The translations under genes and the position numbers were made by a program. Below, piece by piece: positions 44,029 to 56,554 of a DNA stretch of 64,000 bases (within the stretch, counting starts at the first letter, position 1; each line of letters begins with the position of its first letter). The notes beneath the pieces are model-generated. The model was given only the letters and a program-made list of their open reading frames with translations. It was not told the origin of the DNA and searched no databases. The stretch is from Topomyia yanbarensis. Lineage: Eukaryota > Arthropoda > Insecta > Diptera > Culicidae. The DNA is taken from assembly GCF_030247195.1 (NCBI RefSeq), contig NC_080672.1:372504166-372568165 (forward strand), in the 5' to 3' direction.

Positions 44029-45183
44029 TAACGTTCCTAATGTGATGATCGATTATCGGCTGCAAAGCTTTTAGAAAAAAAGAAGCTGATAGGCCTAAAA
44101 CTCTTGGCTTCTTCATAGTTTGGCTGCTTCACTTGGGAATAAATCTAGCAGTTATTTCTCGCCAGGCTTTCGGGATATACCCGGTGGCAGGACTGGAAAG
44201 CATAATCTTTTTCAAGACATATTTGAGAATATCAAATTTCTTTTGCAGTAGCACGGGAAGTATTCCATATTTTCCGGGCGATATGTATGGAGCAAAGCTG
44301 TCAACTGCCCACTTGACCGATTCAGTGGTAACCAATATGCGTGCTAACGCCCATCAGTCACCAGAATGAGATCTGTGAACATTGTTCAGATCCGGATCTA
44401 TAGAACCTGGAAAGTGTACGTCGAAGAGACAATTGAGAACATCTTTTTCGTCCGTCACATAAACACCATCTCTGGTTTTTAAGGAGTTCATCTAAAAATC
44501 TATCGATTTTGAGAGAATTTTATTTAACCTGCTGGCCTCATTTAGACTAGAGACATTAATGCATAGGTTTTGCCAGCCAGCGCACACTCCAGATCTAAAA
44601 CATTTCTTGTATGCATTACGCGCTGACCTGAAAGCCCTATAGTCATCACGCTGACGCCGTTTCCAAGCTCTTCTCGTATCCTTCTTCATTTTTTCAAACT
44701 CAGCCCTCCACCAAGGGGTTTCCCTAGTCGATTTAACAGTACGAAGTGAAGCTTGTCTTCTTCGTAGGATGCTACTAAAATGAATTTGTCGTATCCACAT
44801 CATCTAAGTCGTCTAGATGACTAATTATTGGAAAATATCCATGAAATTTAGTCGCCAAGTTTTCCAAAACAGAGGTCCCAGTTTGTAGATTTAGGATTAC
44901 GATCTGTTATCACATTGAAGGTGACATCAAAATGATCGAATAATATATATTTAAACCTCCGGAAGTCACGCTTATTGCCAACTGAACGAGCAACCGCTGG
45001 TGCTCCAAGACGATATCACTAGATTTTTAGAACATCGTGCACTCAGTGCACTAGCGCGACTGCCGGAAGGTTAAGATCGGATAAAGACGGTTTAGTTTCA
45101 TTTCGAACGTGCTAATTTCCCAGCTCTTGCGAAATTCTTTCAGAGCAAAGCGTTTTGTCTAACACCTCCTCTCTCTTAGACCT
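44029..45183 (-). pseudogene. LINE family A, copy 2 (endonuclease-RT fragment)
   Basis: Minus-strand DNA closely similar to 19770-20790 of copy 1. 44335-44129 reads TTESVKWAVDSFAPYISPGK...LSSPATGYIPKAWREITARFIPK, the N-terminal RT region. 44803-44492 reads LRTVKSTRETPWWRAEFEK... of the endonuclease-RT linker. Several indels and stops. A small TIR element sits inside it at about 44954-45072. No catalytic RT motif is left. Confidence 0.85.
44954..45072. mobile_element. ~119-bp TIR element inside the LINE copy
   Basis: Ends AACCTCCGGAAGTCACGC and, inverted, AACCTTCCGGCAGTCGCGC. LINE copy 1 (ATATTTATGATCGG at about 20667-20680) shows the uninterrupted site, so the insertion limits are clear to within 1-2 bp. 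A TA target is compatible. Confidence 0.85.
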
Positions 45184-45272
45184 CACCCGGAAAATGTTTC
45201 AAATCAAGTATTCTCTCTAGACGAGATTGTTGAAACAAGCTATGATGACATCAAATCCATCATGAAAAACCT

Positions 45273-45400
45273 GTTTTAATCCACCTAGTAGTGCAATTTG
45301 GGTCTTTCTCATTTATCCAAACTATGATTCATTAGCTGGTTTCGTTCAACAGAATTGTGGAAATGTCTAATACATTCTAATTTCACTTAGCACGTATCCC
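45273..45400. repeat. dispersed repeat, inverted relative to 1200-1400
   Basis: GTTTTAATCCACCTAGTAGTG through TTTATCCAAACTATG is the reverse complement of the block at about 1338-1390. Confidence 0.55.
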
Positions 45401-45447
45401 ACGACTACCACGAAAGTAGATGCAGACTCACTTTAAACAAAAAAGTA

Positions 45448-46319
45448 TAGGGGAGACCGGGCCTAGTATTTTCAGTTTACTTTTTTTACCGCTTTGATGT
45501 AGATAGATCTTGCAAAATAGAACATGCGGCTGTAGCCAACATCCCTGAATTTTATTAAAGTGTTTGTTGCATTGTCTTTGTTTTATAGACAAAAATGTGT
45601 GATACGGAAATCCCGCCAATTTATCCCGGCCCCGGGGTAAGTTGGCGGTATGTATGAATACGCCAGAAAATGGAGATTCAATTATATCAAAGGTTCGCGC
45701 TGAATGTCTTTTCAATAAAATTGTATATTAACCGACAATTGTCAATATATTTAAATCTCAATACCTCGGCATTTTACTTTGACGCGTATTCCATATTCAA
45801 AAGCATATTTTCGAAATTGTCCGAAGTAAATATCCCCTGCATTGACGAGATACACAAAGTTTTATTTTGGAGTGAATTGTAAAAATTAAAATATTTGATG
45901 ACTATATTCGCACTGTAAATAGTAGCGCCAACTTGCCCCGCGTACCGCACCGCCAAGTTACTCCAACCGCATATTTTACAAAAACCTATTTAAAAAATAA
46001 CTTTAATTCATGGATAGATTTAATATCTATACGGATACTGAAAGCTCTTTTTACGCACTATCGAAAAATAAAATCAATTAGCAAATAGATTTAAATTACC
46101 CTAAATAACACAAAGTGTTCAAAATTTAAAAAAATTTACTTGGTATGCTCGAAAACACAATATCGCCCACAAATTTTACAAAACAAAATGTTTAAAAAAA
46201 ACACATTCGATAATGGGTTTCACATAACTTGAGCTACACAATGAGAGGCAGCGCTATATGTCTAATAGAAACGATTCCGCCAACTTACCCCAACCACCAA
46301 CTAGCCCCGGACTCCCCTA
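45448..46319. mobile_element. TIR element (TAGGGGAG ends, 872 bp)
   Basis: The left end TAGGGGAGACCGGGCCTAG and right end CTAGCCCCGGACTCCCCTA are imperfect inverted repeats. The motif CCAACTTACCCC and its variants recurs internally. The flanking 8 bp do not match, so the insertion is old or rearranged. No coding capacity. Confidence 0.6.
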
Positions 46320-46645
46320 ATATTTAATTAACTTAATCAACATGAGTTCAATGTAATCTTCATGTGATTATATTTTGAAATGTTGGTGGAATGAGTTTGG
46401 AAGCGGAACGGGTGGGGGTTTAGTAGTGGGAGTGGAGGATGCGTCAAAAATCCGTCGTCTTATTTCGGTAAACGGGGTGGATGAAGGAAATGCGGATGTG
46501 AGAGTGGTCCAAAGGGAGAGGAGTGATGAAGGAGCGAGGTGTGAGGGCAAGCGTGGGGGGGGGGCGGTTTGTGCTGAGTGGCGACACAATACTCAACCGC
46601 AAATGTTGCCTTTCATTTGAGACTTGGTTGGTCATCACCGAAGAA
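46320..46645. other. unassigned G-rich stretch
   Basis: 46380-46600 is purine-rich on the + strand with open frames on both strands but no domain; treated as compositional. Confidence 0.35.
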
Positions 46646-46649
46646 CCGA

Positions 46650-47440
46650 TGTGATTTAAATTGTGGAATATGCCCGGAATCCGGGACTTCCAGAATCGTC
46701 GATAGTGTACAATATATCCAAAGAATGTTTGATTGGCGATCAGTGATCTAGACGTGCGAATCGAAGTAATTTGGTGACCATTTCAATAGTTTTTAGCCTC
46801 TGCGGTGTTACGATTGTACCGATTTATATGGGAAATTCCAGTGTAACCTTACGAACCAACCTGTAACTCCGGAACCCAGAGTCAGAACCGAATGAAATTC
46901 AGCAGCAGTCAATGGCATTAAAATGGCAGCTTTCATTTGAAATCAAGTTTGTAAAAATCGGTAGTGAATTCGCTGGGTAATTGGTGTGACATTAGCTTAG
47001 GAACTTGGCGAGTTCCCCGGAGGCACCATGAACCGTCATAGGTGGTCAATGTGGTCAAGGCTAATTTGATTTATCATTAGTGATCCAGACCCGCAAACTA
47101 GAGTAATGTTGAACCCATTTTAATATGTTTTACGTCATTTGGACATCATGGTTGTACCAGTTTATATGGGAATTTGCTGTGTAACCGCACTCTTCAACCC
47201 GTAACTCCGGAACCGGAAGTCGGATAAACTAAAAATTCAATAGCAGCTTATAGGAGCGATATACCTTTCAGATGAAACTTTAAGTTTATGAAAATCGGTT
47301 CAGCCATCTCTGAGAAAATTACACACAGACATTTGCCGATCTCGACGAACTGAATCGAATGGTGTATGACACTCGGCCCTCCGTCGAGTCGATTTTTTCA
47401 GTGATTGCATAGCCTTTCTTTATATGAGAAAGGAAAAATA
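46650..47440 (+). repeat. tandem dimer of the ~340-bp dispersed repeat
   Basis: GTAACTCCGGAACC occurs at 46863 and 47201 (338-bp spacing), with matching blocks TTATATGGGAA and AAAATCGG in both units. It ends with CAGTGATTGCATAGCCTTTC and the hairpin TCTTTATATGAGAAAGG. Same family as 603-1005 and 4760-5610, opposite orientation. Confidence 0.8.
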
Positions 47441-48690
47441 TGATTTGAATACGACCTTTCATTCAAAATCGCATTGATGTTCTAGTTAAATCGTGTTCGA
47501 TCTAAGTTGGTCGTATAGCACTGACAACTTATATTCATATAGCTACAAATATTTAAATCATTTAAAATCGCATCTGTGCTCGCATGTGATCGTATTTTAC
47601 TTCGATCAATGTCGGATTAACAAATTAATAAAGTCATTGTGTTCGTTCCTATTTGTGGGAATAGTCAGTAAGCAGCATAAACATGTGTACGACTTAAATA
47701 TACATCACAATGACTTCAAAAAGTTATATACGATTTAATATATCAAAACATATAAGAAAAACGATTTCGCAGAATTACTTATGACTTATCTCATATCTTT
47801 GAAATGAGATTGCTGCATACATGGCGAATGTTCATCGGAATACAATTTCTCTACTTGAAGATAACATAAGATTACGAATTATTGCCACACTTACAATAAT
47901 TAAAATAGTTCCGAGTAGTCAGTCCTGCTCCACAATCTAAACGTCGCAAGTTCGAATCCGGTCTTAATATCCAAGGTAATCTGTGGTTGGGTTTCGTCTT
48001 CGGTTCGTTGTTTCTTCTCAGAGTCCGCTCTTTACGTATTTTTGTTATACTGAAGATGATCGATGTGCCTACATACCAAAAAAATCTGAATTTTATCGTC
48101 GACGTAATTCTAAACTTGCCACAATCTAACAAGCCGTAATTGACGATGTGACGGAATATAACAGCGTTCTGTTTAATTTTACATGAAAGATGAAGTTTCC
48201 ATGCGCAATGCCAAAAAATTACATCCTTCAACATTTTAAACAAACGCCATATGTGGTGTAAAATTACGTGTCTCTCAAAATTCAATGACATGTAAAATTA
48301 AAATCAAATGTAAAACTATGTCATTTTTGATGCTCGTATATGTCATGTTCAGAAGACGTAAATTTACACGAGTTTTTCTAGGTGTGTAATTATTGTTTTT
48401 AACATTTGATCTTCTTTACCGACGAATCAGAATTAATCGTATATAGTTTTGCGGAATCGTATAAAAGTTTCGGATATCGTATATAATCTGATATTGTCTC
48501 GCATTTCCAATCGAAAATATATCCTCTAAAATCTCTTTCATATTATAAATTATCGCGCTTAACGTATATATTGTCGTCAGAAATCGTCAATTCTAATCGC
48601 TATGTACGTTTACGCCTCCAGTTTGGTACGCATATGCCGTTTTTGTGCATGTAGTGCGACTTTTTTGATGGTATACAAACGCGTATTATT
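47441..48690. other. unassigned, with one tRNA-like motif
   Basis: A Pol III B-box-like AAGTTCGAATCCGG at about 47949-47962 suggests a SINE fragment, but no A-box at proper spacing is convincing. The remainder is AT-rich with no gene. Confidence 0.35.
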
Positions 48691-48693
48691 CTG

Positions 48694-48951
48694 TTGCAAC
48701 TTGGATATACTACCAAAAAGGCTGGCTGGGCGGTTAAGTATAATGAACTGGGAGGACGCTTTTCCGCTCTCACTGTGAAGGATCAGCCGAACGAACGTAG
48801 CTCTTCTTCACAGCTAAACGTCGAAAAAAGTGAGAAGTATACTGCGATGACTTCTAGGGGTCTCTCGCGGCGAGCGAGTAGATCCGACGATAATTCGCCA
48901 TCGACGCAAGGGAGGTTCCAACAAAGGAGCAAAGCTCACCTCCATAGCTAA
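48694..48951 (+). other. uncharacterised coding-like frame (85 residues)
   Basis: Frame ending ...SRGLSRRASRSDDNSPSTQG, then RFQQRSKAHLHS and a stop, Ser/Arg-rich. The DNA to about 49090 keeps a GC-rich, coding-like texture in other frames (for example FDGIHRTPVGG). This may be a frameshifted transposon fragment. I do not recognise the family. Confidence 0.3.
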
Positions 48952-49308
48952 CAGTCCAGGACCGCTGCCGGAGCAGCCAGCAAAAACCGAAGGAGAACGC
49001 GACCGTTGCTGTCCCGGCCGGTCGGAAGGAGCCACCCGCCTGCCCATCTTTGACGGTATCCATCGAACACCTGTTGGCGGCTGAGAAAGTAGGCGAATAA
49101 GCGGTAAAAGTAATTTATTTGTTTACTTTTTGTTGTTTGTTGTGTTACGAAAATCCGAAATTCTGGTAGGAGTACCGCCCTGTTAAAGAGGGTCCACCGG
49201 GAAAACCGGAACCCGATTAGTGGTTAACCCGCTACTTACCAGTTAACACTAGCCCCAGTTATCTAGTCAGATTTTTTTTATTTGAAATTTTGTGTTGCTT
49301 TTCCTTTT

Positions 49309-49540
49309 CTCGACAAACATATGATTACCCTAAAAGCCAACTGTCAAAATCCACTTTGAATGGAAATTCCGGTAAACCGTTACATGCCAATCACAGATGT
49401 TGGTAGTAAACGAAAGAGAAAAGTTTTCTCTTTCATAAACTGTTGTGAACTGTGTTCGACTAATAACGGTTTGTCTGGAATTTCCATTCAAAGTGGATTT
49501 TGACAGTTGGCTTTTAGGCCGTAATCATATGTTTGTCGAG
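49309..49540. mobile_element. foldback/MITE with ~75-bp arms (232 bp)
   Basis: CTCGACAAACATATGATTAC at the left end is matched by its exact complement at the right end. Arms 49309-49385 and 49468-49540 are near identical when inverted. The flanks share TTTT only, so the target duplication is uncertain. Confidence 0.8.
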
Positions 49541-49544
49541 TTTT

Positions 49545-51770
49545 GCTAGCTTATCTTCTGTAAAAATAATATTTGAATAAGTATAATTCTATAAATTGTC
49601 TCGTTATTCGCCATTACGATATTCCTAAAATACATTCTAAGCACCTAATGATGGTGGTCGGGTGCCCAGAGACTCCCAAAATCTTGAATCGTGCAAGAAC
49701 TCCACCGAAGTTTCGAATCCCTATCTTCAATAACAATTTTCCTCCTCCAGTGACACTTGTGGAGTGCGCAGTAGCATATATGGCATCTAGCAAATGCAAG
49801 CGTCGGATTAACATTCCTTCCATTTCCTGTGCAATTTTAGAAGTGATTGTCATACTTTCGATCGCTTCAAGGGAAACAATTTTCATTTAGAACATTTCCA
49901 TTCGATAGCGAAACCCTTCCCACATGTTCCTAACCTCGTCGATTAAGCTTGTATTAGCATAATTCTAGATGATTAATACAGCGAAATTAATCCTGTGGTA
50001 GAATGGGCCATAACTTATCCTTCCATTCATTTGTCACAGGCGTTCCTTTTGAACGGCTCAACACATGCGCCGGTTATATAAATTGCACTTTAATTTGGCG
50101 CAACGCGTCCGGTCCTCTGGCTGCGGTTTTCTCCATTACCGCACATTTGATGGTTGCCTGGTGGTTTTGCTGATGGCAACCAACCAGCATCTACCCAACA
50201 GCAACAACCTTTAGCTTGTTTTTGATTTTCTTCAAACCAACTGAATAATACCCCCTGTTTCCACTCCGGACGACACACTGCCGCGGACTGAGACGACGGA
50301 AAGATGAGGCAACGGCGAGGGACATAAATTCAGTAATTTAATATTCACTCATTTGCGAAAATGGCAATACAACTAGGGAAGCCGCTTGCACAGATCTTGA
50401 TGCTATTATACATAGAGATGGTACCTCGCGATGCACTGTGTGGATGCCGCGCGCGCGATCCTCGCTATTCGTCCATTCATTTGAGCAATATTTTCCAACC
50501 CGTTCCGCACCTGGGTTTACTCCCGACCGACCAGTTTAACCCGACGCTTTTCTTGCACTTTGGTATTAATTTGCTGATAGACATTTTATAGTGTTTTACA
50601 TGATGGTGCGGTGCTAATTTCCCCACCCCCGTCCCGGTCCAGAGGATCCGTGCACTGAACAAGTGCCTTTGACTGGGGCCTCTTTTTGCCGACCGCGGAA
50701 GGATGTACAAATGCATGCTTTGGTGTGAGATGATGATGATGATGATGATGATGTCCGGGGGCACTGTGAAAGAAATAAAGAAATTGAGATTTTAATGCTT
50801 CGGCAGTGTTTAGCATTAAAATAGAGCTATGTTATTTTTTACAGTGCATTCCATTCCTCCCCCGTACGAACGTATACGTATACAGGAACGGAAGGGTACC
50901 CCATCATCGGTGGCGGTGGGATCGTATAGTTACCGTTTATTTGTTGCACTCTCTGCACTTCGGTGGAGTGCAGGTTTTATTACACACTAAAAACGTTGAA
51001 GACTACCGCAGACTGAGCGAGCGAGCACCAATGTGTAGCATTCATCCATCCCGCCAATCGGCTGCTCGTCCCGCCACACCACATTCTTCAGTTAATTTTC
51101 CACCCAATCCTGGGGGGTGCTAGTGCTTGCCGGTTTCTGGCGGTGCGGTGGTGGGAGTGATTATTAGCTTGGGCTCAAGCTTCACATGTCGAAGAAGCTT
51201 CGCGGCATGATCTGGTCCGCGGATGTGTATGTGTGTGTGTGGGTATGTATGTACTCGGTAACTGTGTACATAATGATGAATACTGGTACCAGCCGCGAAT
51301 AATGATTTGCCGCATAGTCGATTTTCCACAAGCTGGCAATTAATGTCACTTTAAAGATATATCATTTTATACGATAATTGGTAGCGAAAAGGATTTAATT
51401 ACATGGTAAATCTGAGTCGAATCTTTGGTGCAATGGGTAGTGAAAGATGCGCTACCATGTTCAAAGGAGATGCAAAGTGTTCACCATGTTAATCCATAAT
51501 TTGGTCCATAATTGATTTGTAGTCGGTTGCCGAGAGTTCAAATGCCACTGAAAAACGAATATCGAATCGTTGCTTCTATTCGTAGGTCGGCTGCTCAAAG
51601 GTTTTCCACATCAGCAAGGTGGCTTCGTCTGTACCAATGGAAAACTCGATATTTTATAGATTTTTGTCAATAAATTTGCAGCTCCTCGATGCTAGTGAAA
51701 GCGAGACTTGCTCTGAACATTCTAGCATTGAGCAAATTTCATGTTTTGTAGTAAGCAAGTGTTCAACAAT
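49545..51770. other. mostly unassigned sequence
   Basis: Contains the repeat shared with 38505-38600 (49738-49835: TCCTCCTCCAGTGACACTTG, GGAGTGCGCAGTAG), a TGA microsatellite and a GT-rich run near 51226. Frames have no recognisable domain. 50080-51350 is less AT-rich than average. Confidence 0.4.
50729..50754. repeat. (GAT)n microsatellite
   Basis: About eight GAT/TGA triplets; encodes poly-His or poly-Ile only in artefactual frames. Confidence 0.95.
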
Positions 51771-51989
51771 AGACGTCGACGATAGAGCCGTAGCGTAGTC
51801 TTCTGGCGCCCTTGGCAGAGTCTCATTTTTACACCCCTTTCGGCATTTGTCTACGCTAGCAGCATTGCTAGCGAATATGCCACGGTGAATATGAAGTATC
51901 TGTAGGACTATCTAACCGGAAAGTAAAAATTTCGAAAGAACTGACGGAGAAATTTTTAGTCTTCACAGGTATCGTGAGTTCGCCTAGTT

Positions 51990-52195
51990 AAGCTCAGAAT
52001 TGTGATATTCTGTTTAAAGCAAGCAAATTACGTTACTGGAGACAAGCTTTTTATGAAGGACTATCGCATCTACATGCCCGGTTGCAAAGTTGAGATCGAC
52101 GGTGTAGCCACCGATTCAAGTTTGTCGCGCATGGATCTACTGAAGCACAGGGTTCGTTGTTTCAAGGCCCCCTGTATCTGTGAGACCATCTAACC
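51990..52195 (+). pseudogene. I-type LINE ORF1 remnant
   Basis: Reads LKQANYVTGDKLFMKDYRIY, then MPGCKVEIDGVATDSSLSRM and DLLKHRVRCFKAP, aligning with residues ~91-143 of the intact ORF1 at 36479-37681 (VEIDGVVAEPGLKREDLLKY). Flanks are not recognisable as ORF1. Related but diverged copy; no function. Confidence 0.75.
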
Positions 52196-52299
52196 GGAAA
52201 GTAATGTGTACCTTGTCTTTTATAAAAAAAAAATGCTGATACAGAATGTAGCTTGTGAAATTTTAAATATAAGCTCGCAGTAGATTTCCAAGTAATATC

Positions 52300-52405
52300 A
52301 TTCGATGTTAGGTATTTTATAGCGACGGACAGAGCATTTTTTCATGAGACTTTGTGAAATCAGTTCACGCTAGGTATTTGAAGGTGACGGACGAATTACT
52401 AGAAA
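52300..52405. repeat. ~62-bp motif in tandem, shared with 61550 and 62200
   Basis: TAGGTATTT...GACGGAC at about 52309 recurs at 52371. GAGCATTTTTTC...GACTTTGTGAAATCAGTT is also present at 61570-61605, and more loosely at 62196-62255. Confidence 0.65.
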
Positions 52406-52576
52406 ATTCATCCCGCTCTAACAATATGAAACGACAAGCTCTAGTATCAGTTCGAAAGAAAAATGTTTTTGATTAAAGCATTTATGAGACTTGGAAAATA
52501 TTATAGTTCAGAATGTGTTGAACATTTGATTTTGTATCATATCATGATTTTTTGGCGTGACTAACGACTTACCTTT

Positions 52577-53059
<483 letters not shown>

Positions 53060-53883
53060 TAGGGTGGTTCTAATTTTAAAATTGGGAATTTTGACGGTTC
53101 GAAATAGATCCTGACTGTCTTCGATGAAGTTGTAGAACAACAACACATTTTAGACGAATTTGCCGAAGACACGCAAGCTTTCATACTTTCCATTGCACGA
53201 CAAATCAAAATGTAAGCTTTAGGGTGTTCCTTAAAGAACGGTTTTATTTATATAATTGTTGTAATTTTTATTTCACACCAAAGTACCCTTTGGATAACTT
53301 GAAGATTATTTTAAAGCGAATAATTTGCCCTAGAACAAAAACTACAAACCTTTTTCCTTTCAAAGTTATGAGAACTTTTTTTATAAAAATATAACTTTTT
53401 TCGAATAGCATCTTAGATTAGGGCACTTTACACTAAATACTGTTGCTGTCATATGAAATAGCATGCTTTGTAGTATAGATTACCAAAAAACGGTAAATAC
53501 GATAATTGTTTTATATTTTGCGATATTTACTCAAAAACAGTTTATTTTTAGTAAAAAGTGTACATAACTTTCTAACGAGAGAATCTAGGGGTTCGGTATA
53601 TTGAGACAAATTGTTCTTCTTCAAAATATCTGAAAATATTTCTAAAGTGATCTCAATGAAAAATCAAAACTGCAAAAGTTATATAAAGAAAAGCATTTTT
53701 TAAGAAACACCCTATGTTTTGGTAAATTTTTTGTGAAATGAAAAGTACACGACATAGAATTCCAGTGTCTTCGACAAAGTTTTTAAAATTATATTTTCTA
53801 CAATTTTCTAGAAGACAGCGAAACTCTATCTCGAACCACTAAAAAATAAATTTTCTGATTTTAAAGAATTTAGAACCACCCTA
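53060..53883. mobile_element. TIR element with TAGGGTGGTTCTAA ends (824 bp)
   Basis: Ends TAGGGTGGTTCTAA / TTTAGAACCACCCTA. Inner inverted blocks include GGTTCGAAATAGA versus TATCTCGAACC and AGGGTGTTCCTTAA versus TTAAGAAACACCCT. Flanking 8-mers do not match. Probably an old hAT-like foldback. Confidence 0.65.
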
Positions 53884-54027
53884 CTCACAATTTATAATAA
53901 TAGAAAAATATTGCAAAGTGCAATATTCTACCATAAACACGAAACTATATTTTTTAGTATTGTTCACCGTGAAAGTAATATAAACATATTACAAAGGTTC
54001 AATTAATGAAAAACCAAATTTTTAATA

Positions 54028-54418
54028 CACTGAAGACCCGTTTTTATCAGCCCCTTGGTGAATTTTAGGTTCATAAAACGGGGACATTGACAAAATCGGG
54101 ACATATATTTTTATTTTTTTTTTAAATACCGAAGCTCTCAAAATATGCTTCTTTAGTCCCTAGATAACTCTTTCTGATTATTTAGTTTAAAGTTCCCTTA
54201 GGGGGGTTAAAAAAAAATTTAAAAAAAACCTAAAATATTTTATTTTTACATATTTCGGTTCCCTAAGATAAGAAAAATATGATCAAGAAAGAATTTACTC
54301 GAAATCGACTTGGTTCGTTTGCTAGAGCCTATCAAACTACCAACTATCAATTTTCATATGAAGCTGGCAAAATCGGGAGTAGACAAAATCGGGGGCTGAT
54401 AAAATCGGGTCTTCACTG
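54028..54418. mobile_element. TA-flanked TIR element (Tc1/mariner-pogo-like MITE, 391 bp)
   Basis: The left end CACTGAAGACCCGTTTTTAT and inverted right end CAGTGAAGACCCGATTTTAT differ at two positions in 20. TA lies outside both ends (54026-54027 and 54419-54420). No transposase. Superfamily inferred from the TA target and CAGTG start. Confidence 0.8.
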
Positions 54419-54479
54419 TATAACTTTTTCAGTTTTTATTTTTTTCCAACTTATTTTTTTATGTTTAGACATGATTCCA

Positions 54480-55286
54480 CATATGTTTAGACATGATTCC
54501 ACATTTTATAATTAAATAGCTCATAGTAACTCCATTTAACAATAAATTTTTATTAAATTTACTGTTTTTAGTGTAAAATATGTTCAGAAATCACATGGTA
54601 AATGTTTCATTTCAGGAAAAATACCTGAAGTTGGGGTTTTGGTGGATTTGATGAAACAAACGAGGGTTCTAGACTAATTGTTCAAAAATCGAATTTTACT
54701 GGCAATGAGTCTATTTCTGTTTCGTTCCTGCGCATTTTTCACGTTTAACATGGTATTTTTAATAATTGATTGAAGATTAATCAAGATATATGCAAAAGAA
54801 AATGATTAAATTTGATATGAATGACAAAATGCCATAGAGCCCCAACTTCTCGTATTCTGACAAAGGTCGCATAGGTGCCGTTCGATTTCTGCGATTATTT
54901 TCAAATTAAAGAAAAATGTATGTTTTGCAGCATAAAGCAGAATGGTTATTAAGAATGGGGAATTTTTGGGACGAATTTCCCCAGAACTCCAGCTTCCCCT
55001 ATTATTTTGGTAATCAAAGATACTTTAATTGAAATGCTATTTTTTTCTTTACAAAGAGGTATAAATCGTAATTTCCCGAGTGCTGCTTCAAAAGCTATGG
55101 AATTTATTGTACTTTTCCTCATTTTTTCTCATAGTGTCAATGTTAAAAACTTCAAGCGAAGTGGGCGGAGGTCTAAAATTGTCCAAATGATGTGAAATTT
55201 GGCATCAGAGTTCACTTTGACACTTTTCATAATATGAAAGGGGGAGCTTTGAGACTTCAAAAATGAGTGTTTTTTGCAATGCCCTA
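54480..55286. mobile_element. right-half copy of the TAGGGCATTGC hAT-like foldback family
   Basis: Matches 28930-29736 in order (AACTCCATTTAACAA, AACTTCTCGTATTC, AGCGAAGTGGGCGG, TGCAATGCCCTA). The left half is missing; the TA-flanked element ends 60 bp upstream. Confidence 0.75.
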
Positions 55287-56109
55287 CTGTTCAATACCGA
55301 TAAGGAAATATTTGGGATCTGTGCACAGCTGATGGATTACGAATCAATTAGTTTGTGTCGTTGCGTGCTACTTCCAAGCAACAATTGAAGTTTTATAGCA
55401 CGCGATAAGTGCAAATTAAGTTGCATGGGTGTCTAAAAAACTAAGGTATAATGTATATTGTTTTACTAGGGCTAGCAGAGGCCATTATTTATATTTCCGA
55501 CCGAAGCTCGCTCGTGATTGGTTCCGGTTGATTTTATGCATTCAACTTCAAATCTTGAACGAAAAGAATTGTCCGTCAAATGCTGTAATTCAATCTTGAT
55601 GTTCGTTATGTTCTGGGAGATTGCATATCAACACCTGATGAGAAGACGATTATTAGCATGCGGCTGCCTCAGTGGATTATTTAGCTTGTGTAGTTCCGTG
55701 CTATTAACCGCGACCAATTGGAACAAATATCTCCCACCCGGAGAGTACTTTCTATCGCAAACAAAACGACCCTTAACAGCGCTAACAAACCATTAAAAAG
55801 AATAGAAATTTGAAAATTTACACCAATCATATCAGAATCACACTCATGAACAACAGAACGTAGAAGACAGAGGCTGCATTCAACGATCTTCAAATTCAGT
55901 GCATAACCCATCAACACCTACGCACATGTTAAAGGTTGTTTTCAGAATCACCATAATTATATTAAAGAATAGTTTGAAAATTTCCCATCCCATGATTCCC
56001 GTCAATATCATTAGATTTCAATTAACAGTCCGAAGTGTAGTCACAACATTCCGGTTACATTTCAGACGTTAGCAACCCATCTTTTTAAAAAAAAGCTGCT
56101 TAACTGGTA
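55287..56109. other. unassigned sequence
   Basis: A 92-residue + frame (55518-55796) has no recognisable domain and is not called as a gene. Confidence 0.35.
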
Positions 56110-56117
56110 CTTTTAAT

Positions 56118-56546
56118 CAGACTTCACGTGAACATTGACAAGTTTGTACCTGTGTACAAAATTTTGTGTACGCGTTGAACCTAAAACATGCTTCGTTTCG
56201 ATGTACAGGTTCGCCTCCAACATAGAACCCAAGCGAACGATGTACAAACTCTAGTTCAAACATTCGTGTACGTCCACCGGGTGCGTACACGAGAACGATT
56301 CGCACAAGGCAACAAGAGTCAACGCTAGGGATGATGAGAGTGACAAAGAGAAAACTGGTGCCACGAACCTGTGTGTTCACCTGGTGTACACACACCGTGA
56401 ACGTACATGGGGTTCGGTTGTGCAGACGAACATGTGCACGTGTCCCGGTACGAAATAGCGTGTTCGAGTTCGTACGCAAAATGTGGGTTTAATATGAGCA
56501 TAGAACCAGAGCGAACATTGTATACGATGTTCATTTGGAAAGATTG
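56118..56546 (-). mobile_element. hAT-like TIR element, family CAGTCTTCCC, copy 1
   Basis: Inverted relative to 61710-62126 and similar along its length. Ends CAGACTTCAC... and ...TTGGAAAGATTG, flanked by a perfect 8-bp duplication CTTTTAAT (56110-56117 and 56547-56554). Frames across it are not genes. Confidence 0.9.
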
Positions 56547-56554
56547 CTTTTAAT

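Noticed and set aside
45448..46319. Target duplication for the TAGGGGAG element
   Set aside because: Flanking 8-mers do not match, so the element is called from its TIRs only.
47935..47990. tRNA gene
   Set aside because: Only a B-box-like word; no cloverleaf or A-box at proper distance.
48694..49090. Host exon
   Set aside because: GC-rich coding-like texture but no splice pair and no recognisable domain; more likely a transposon fragment.
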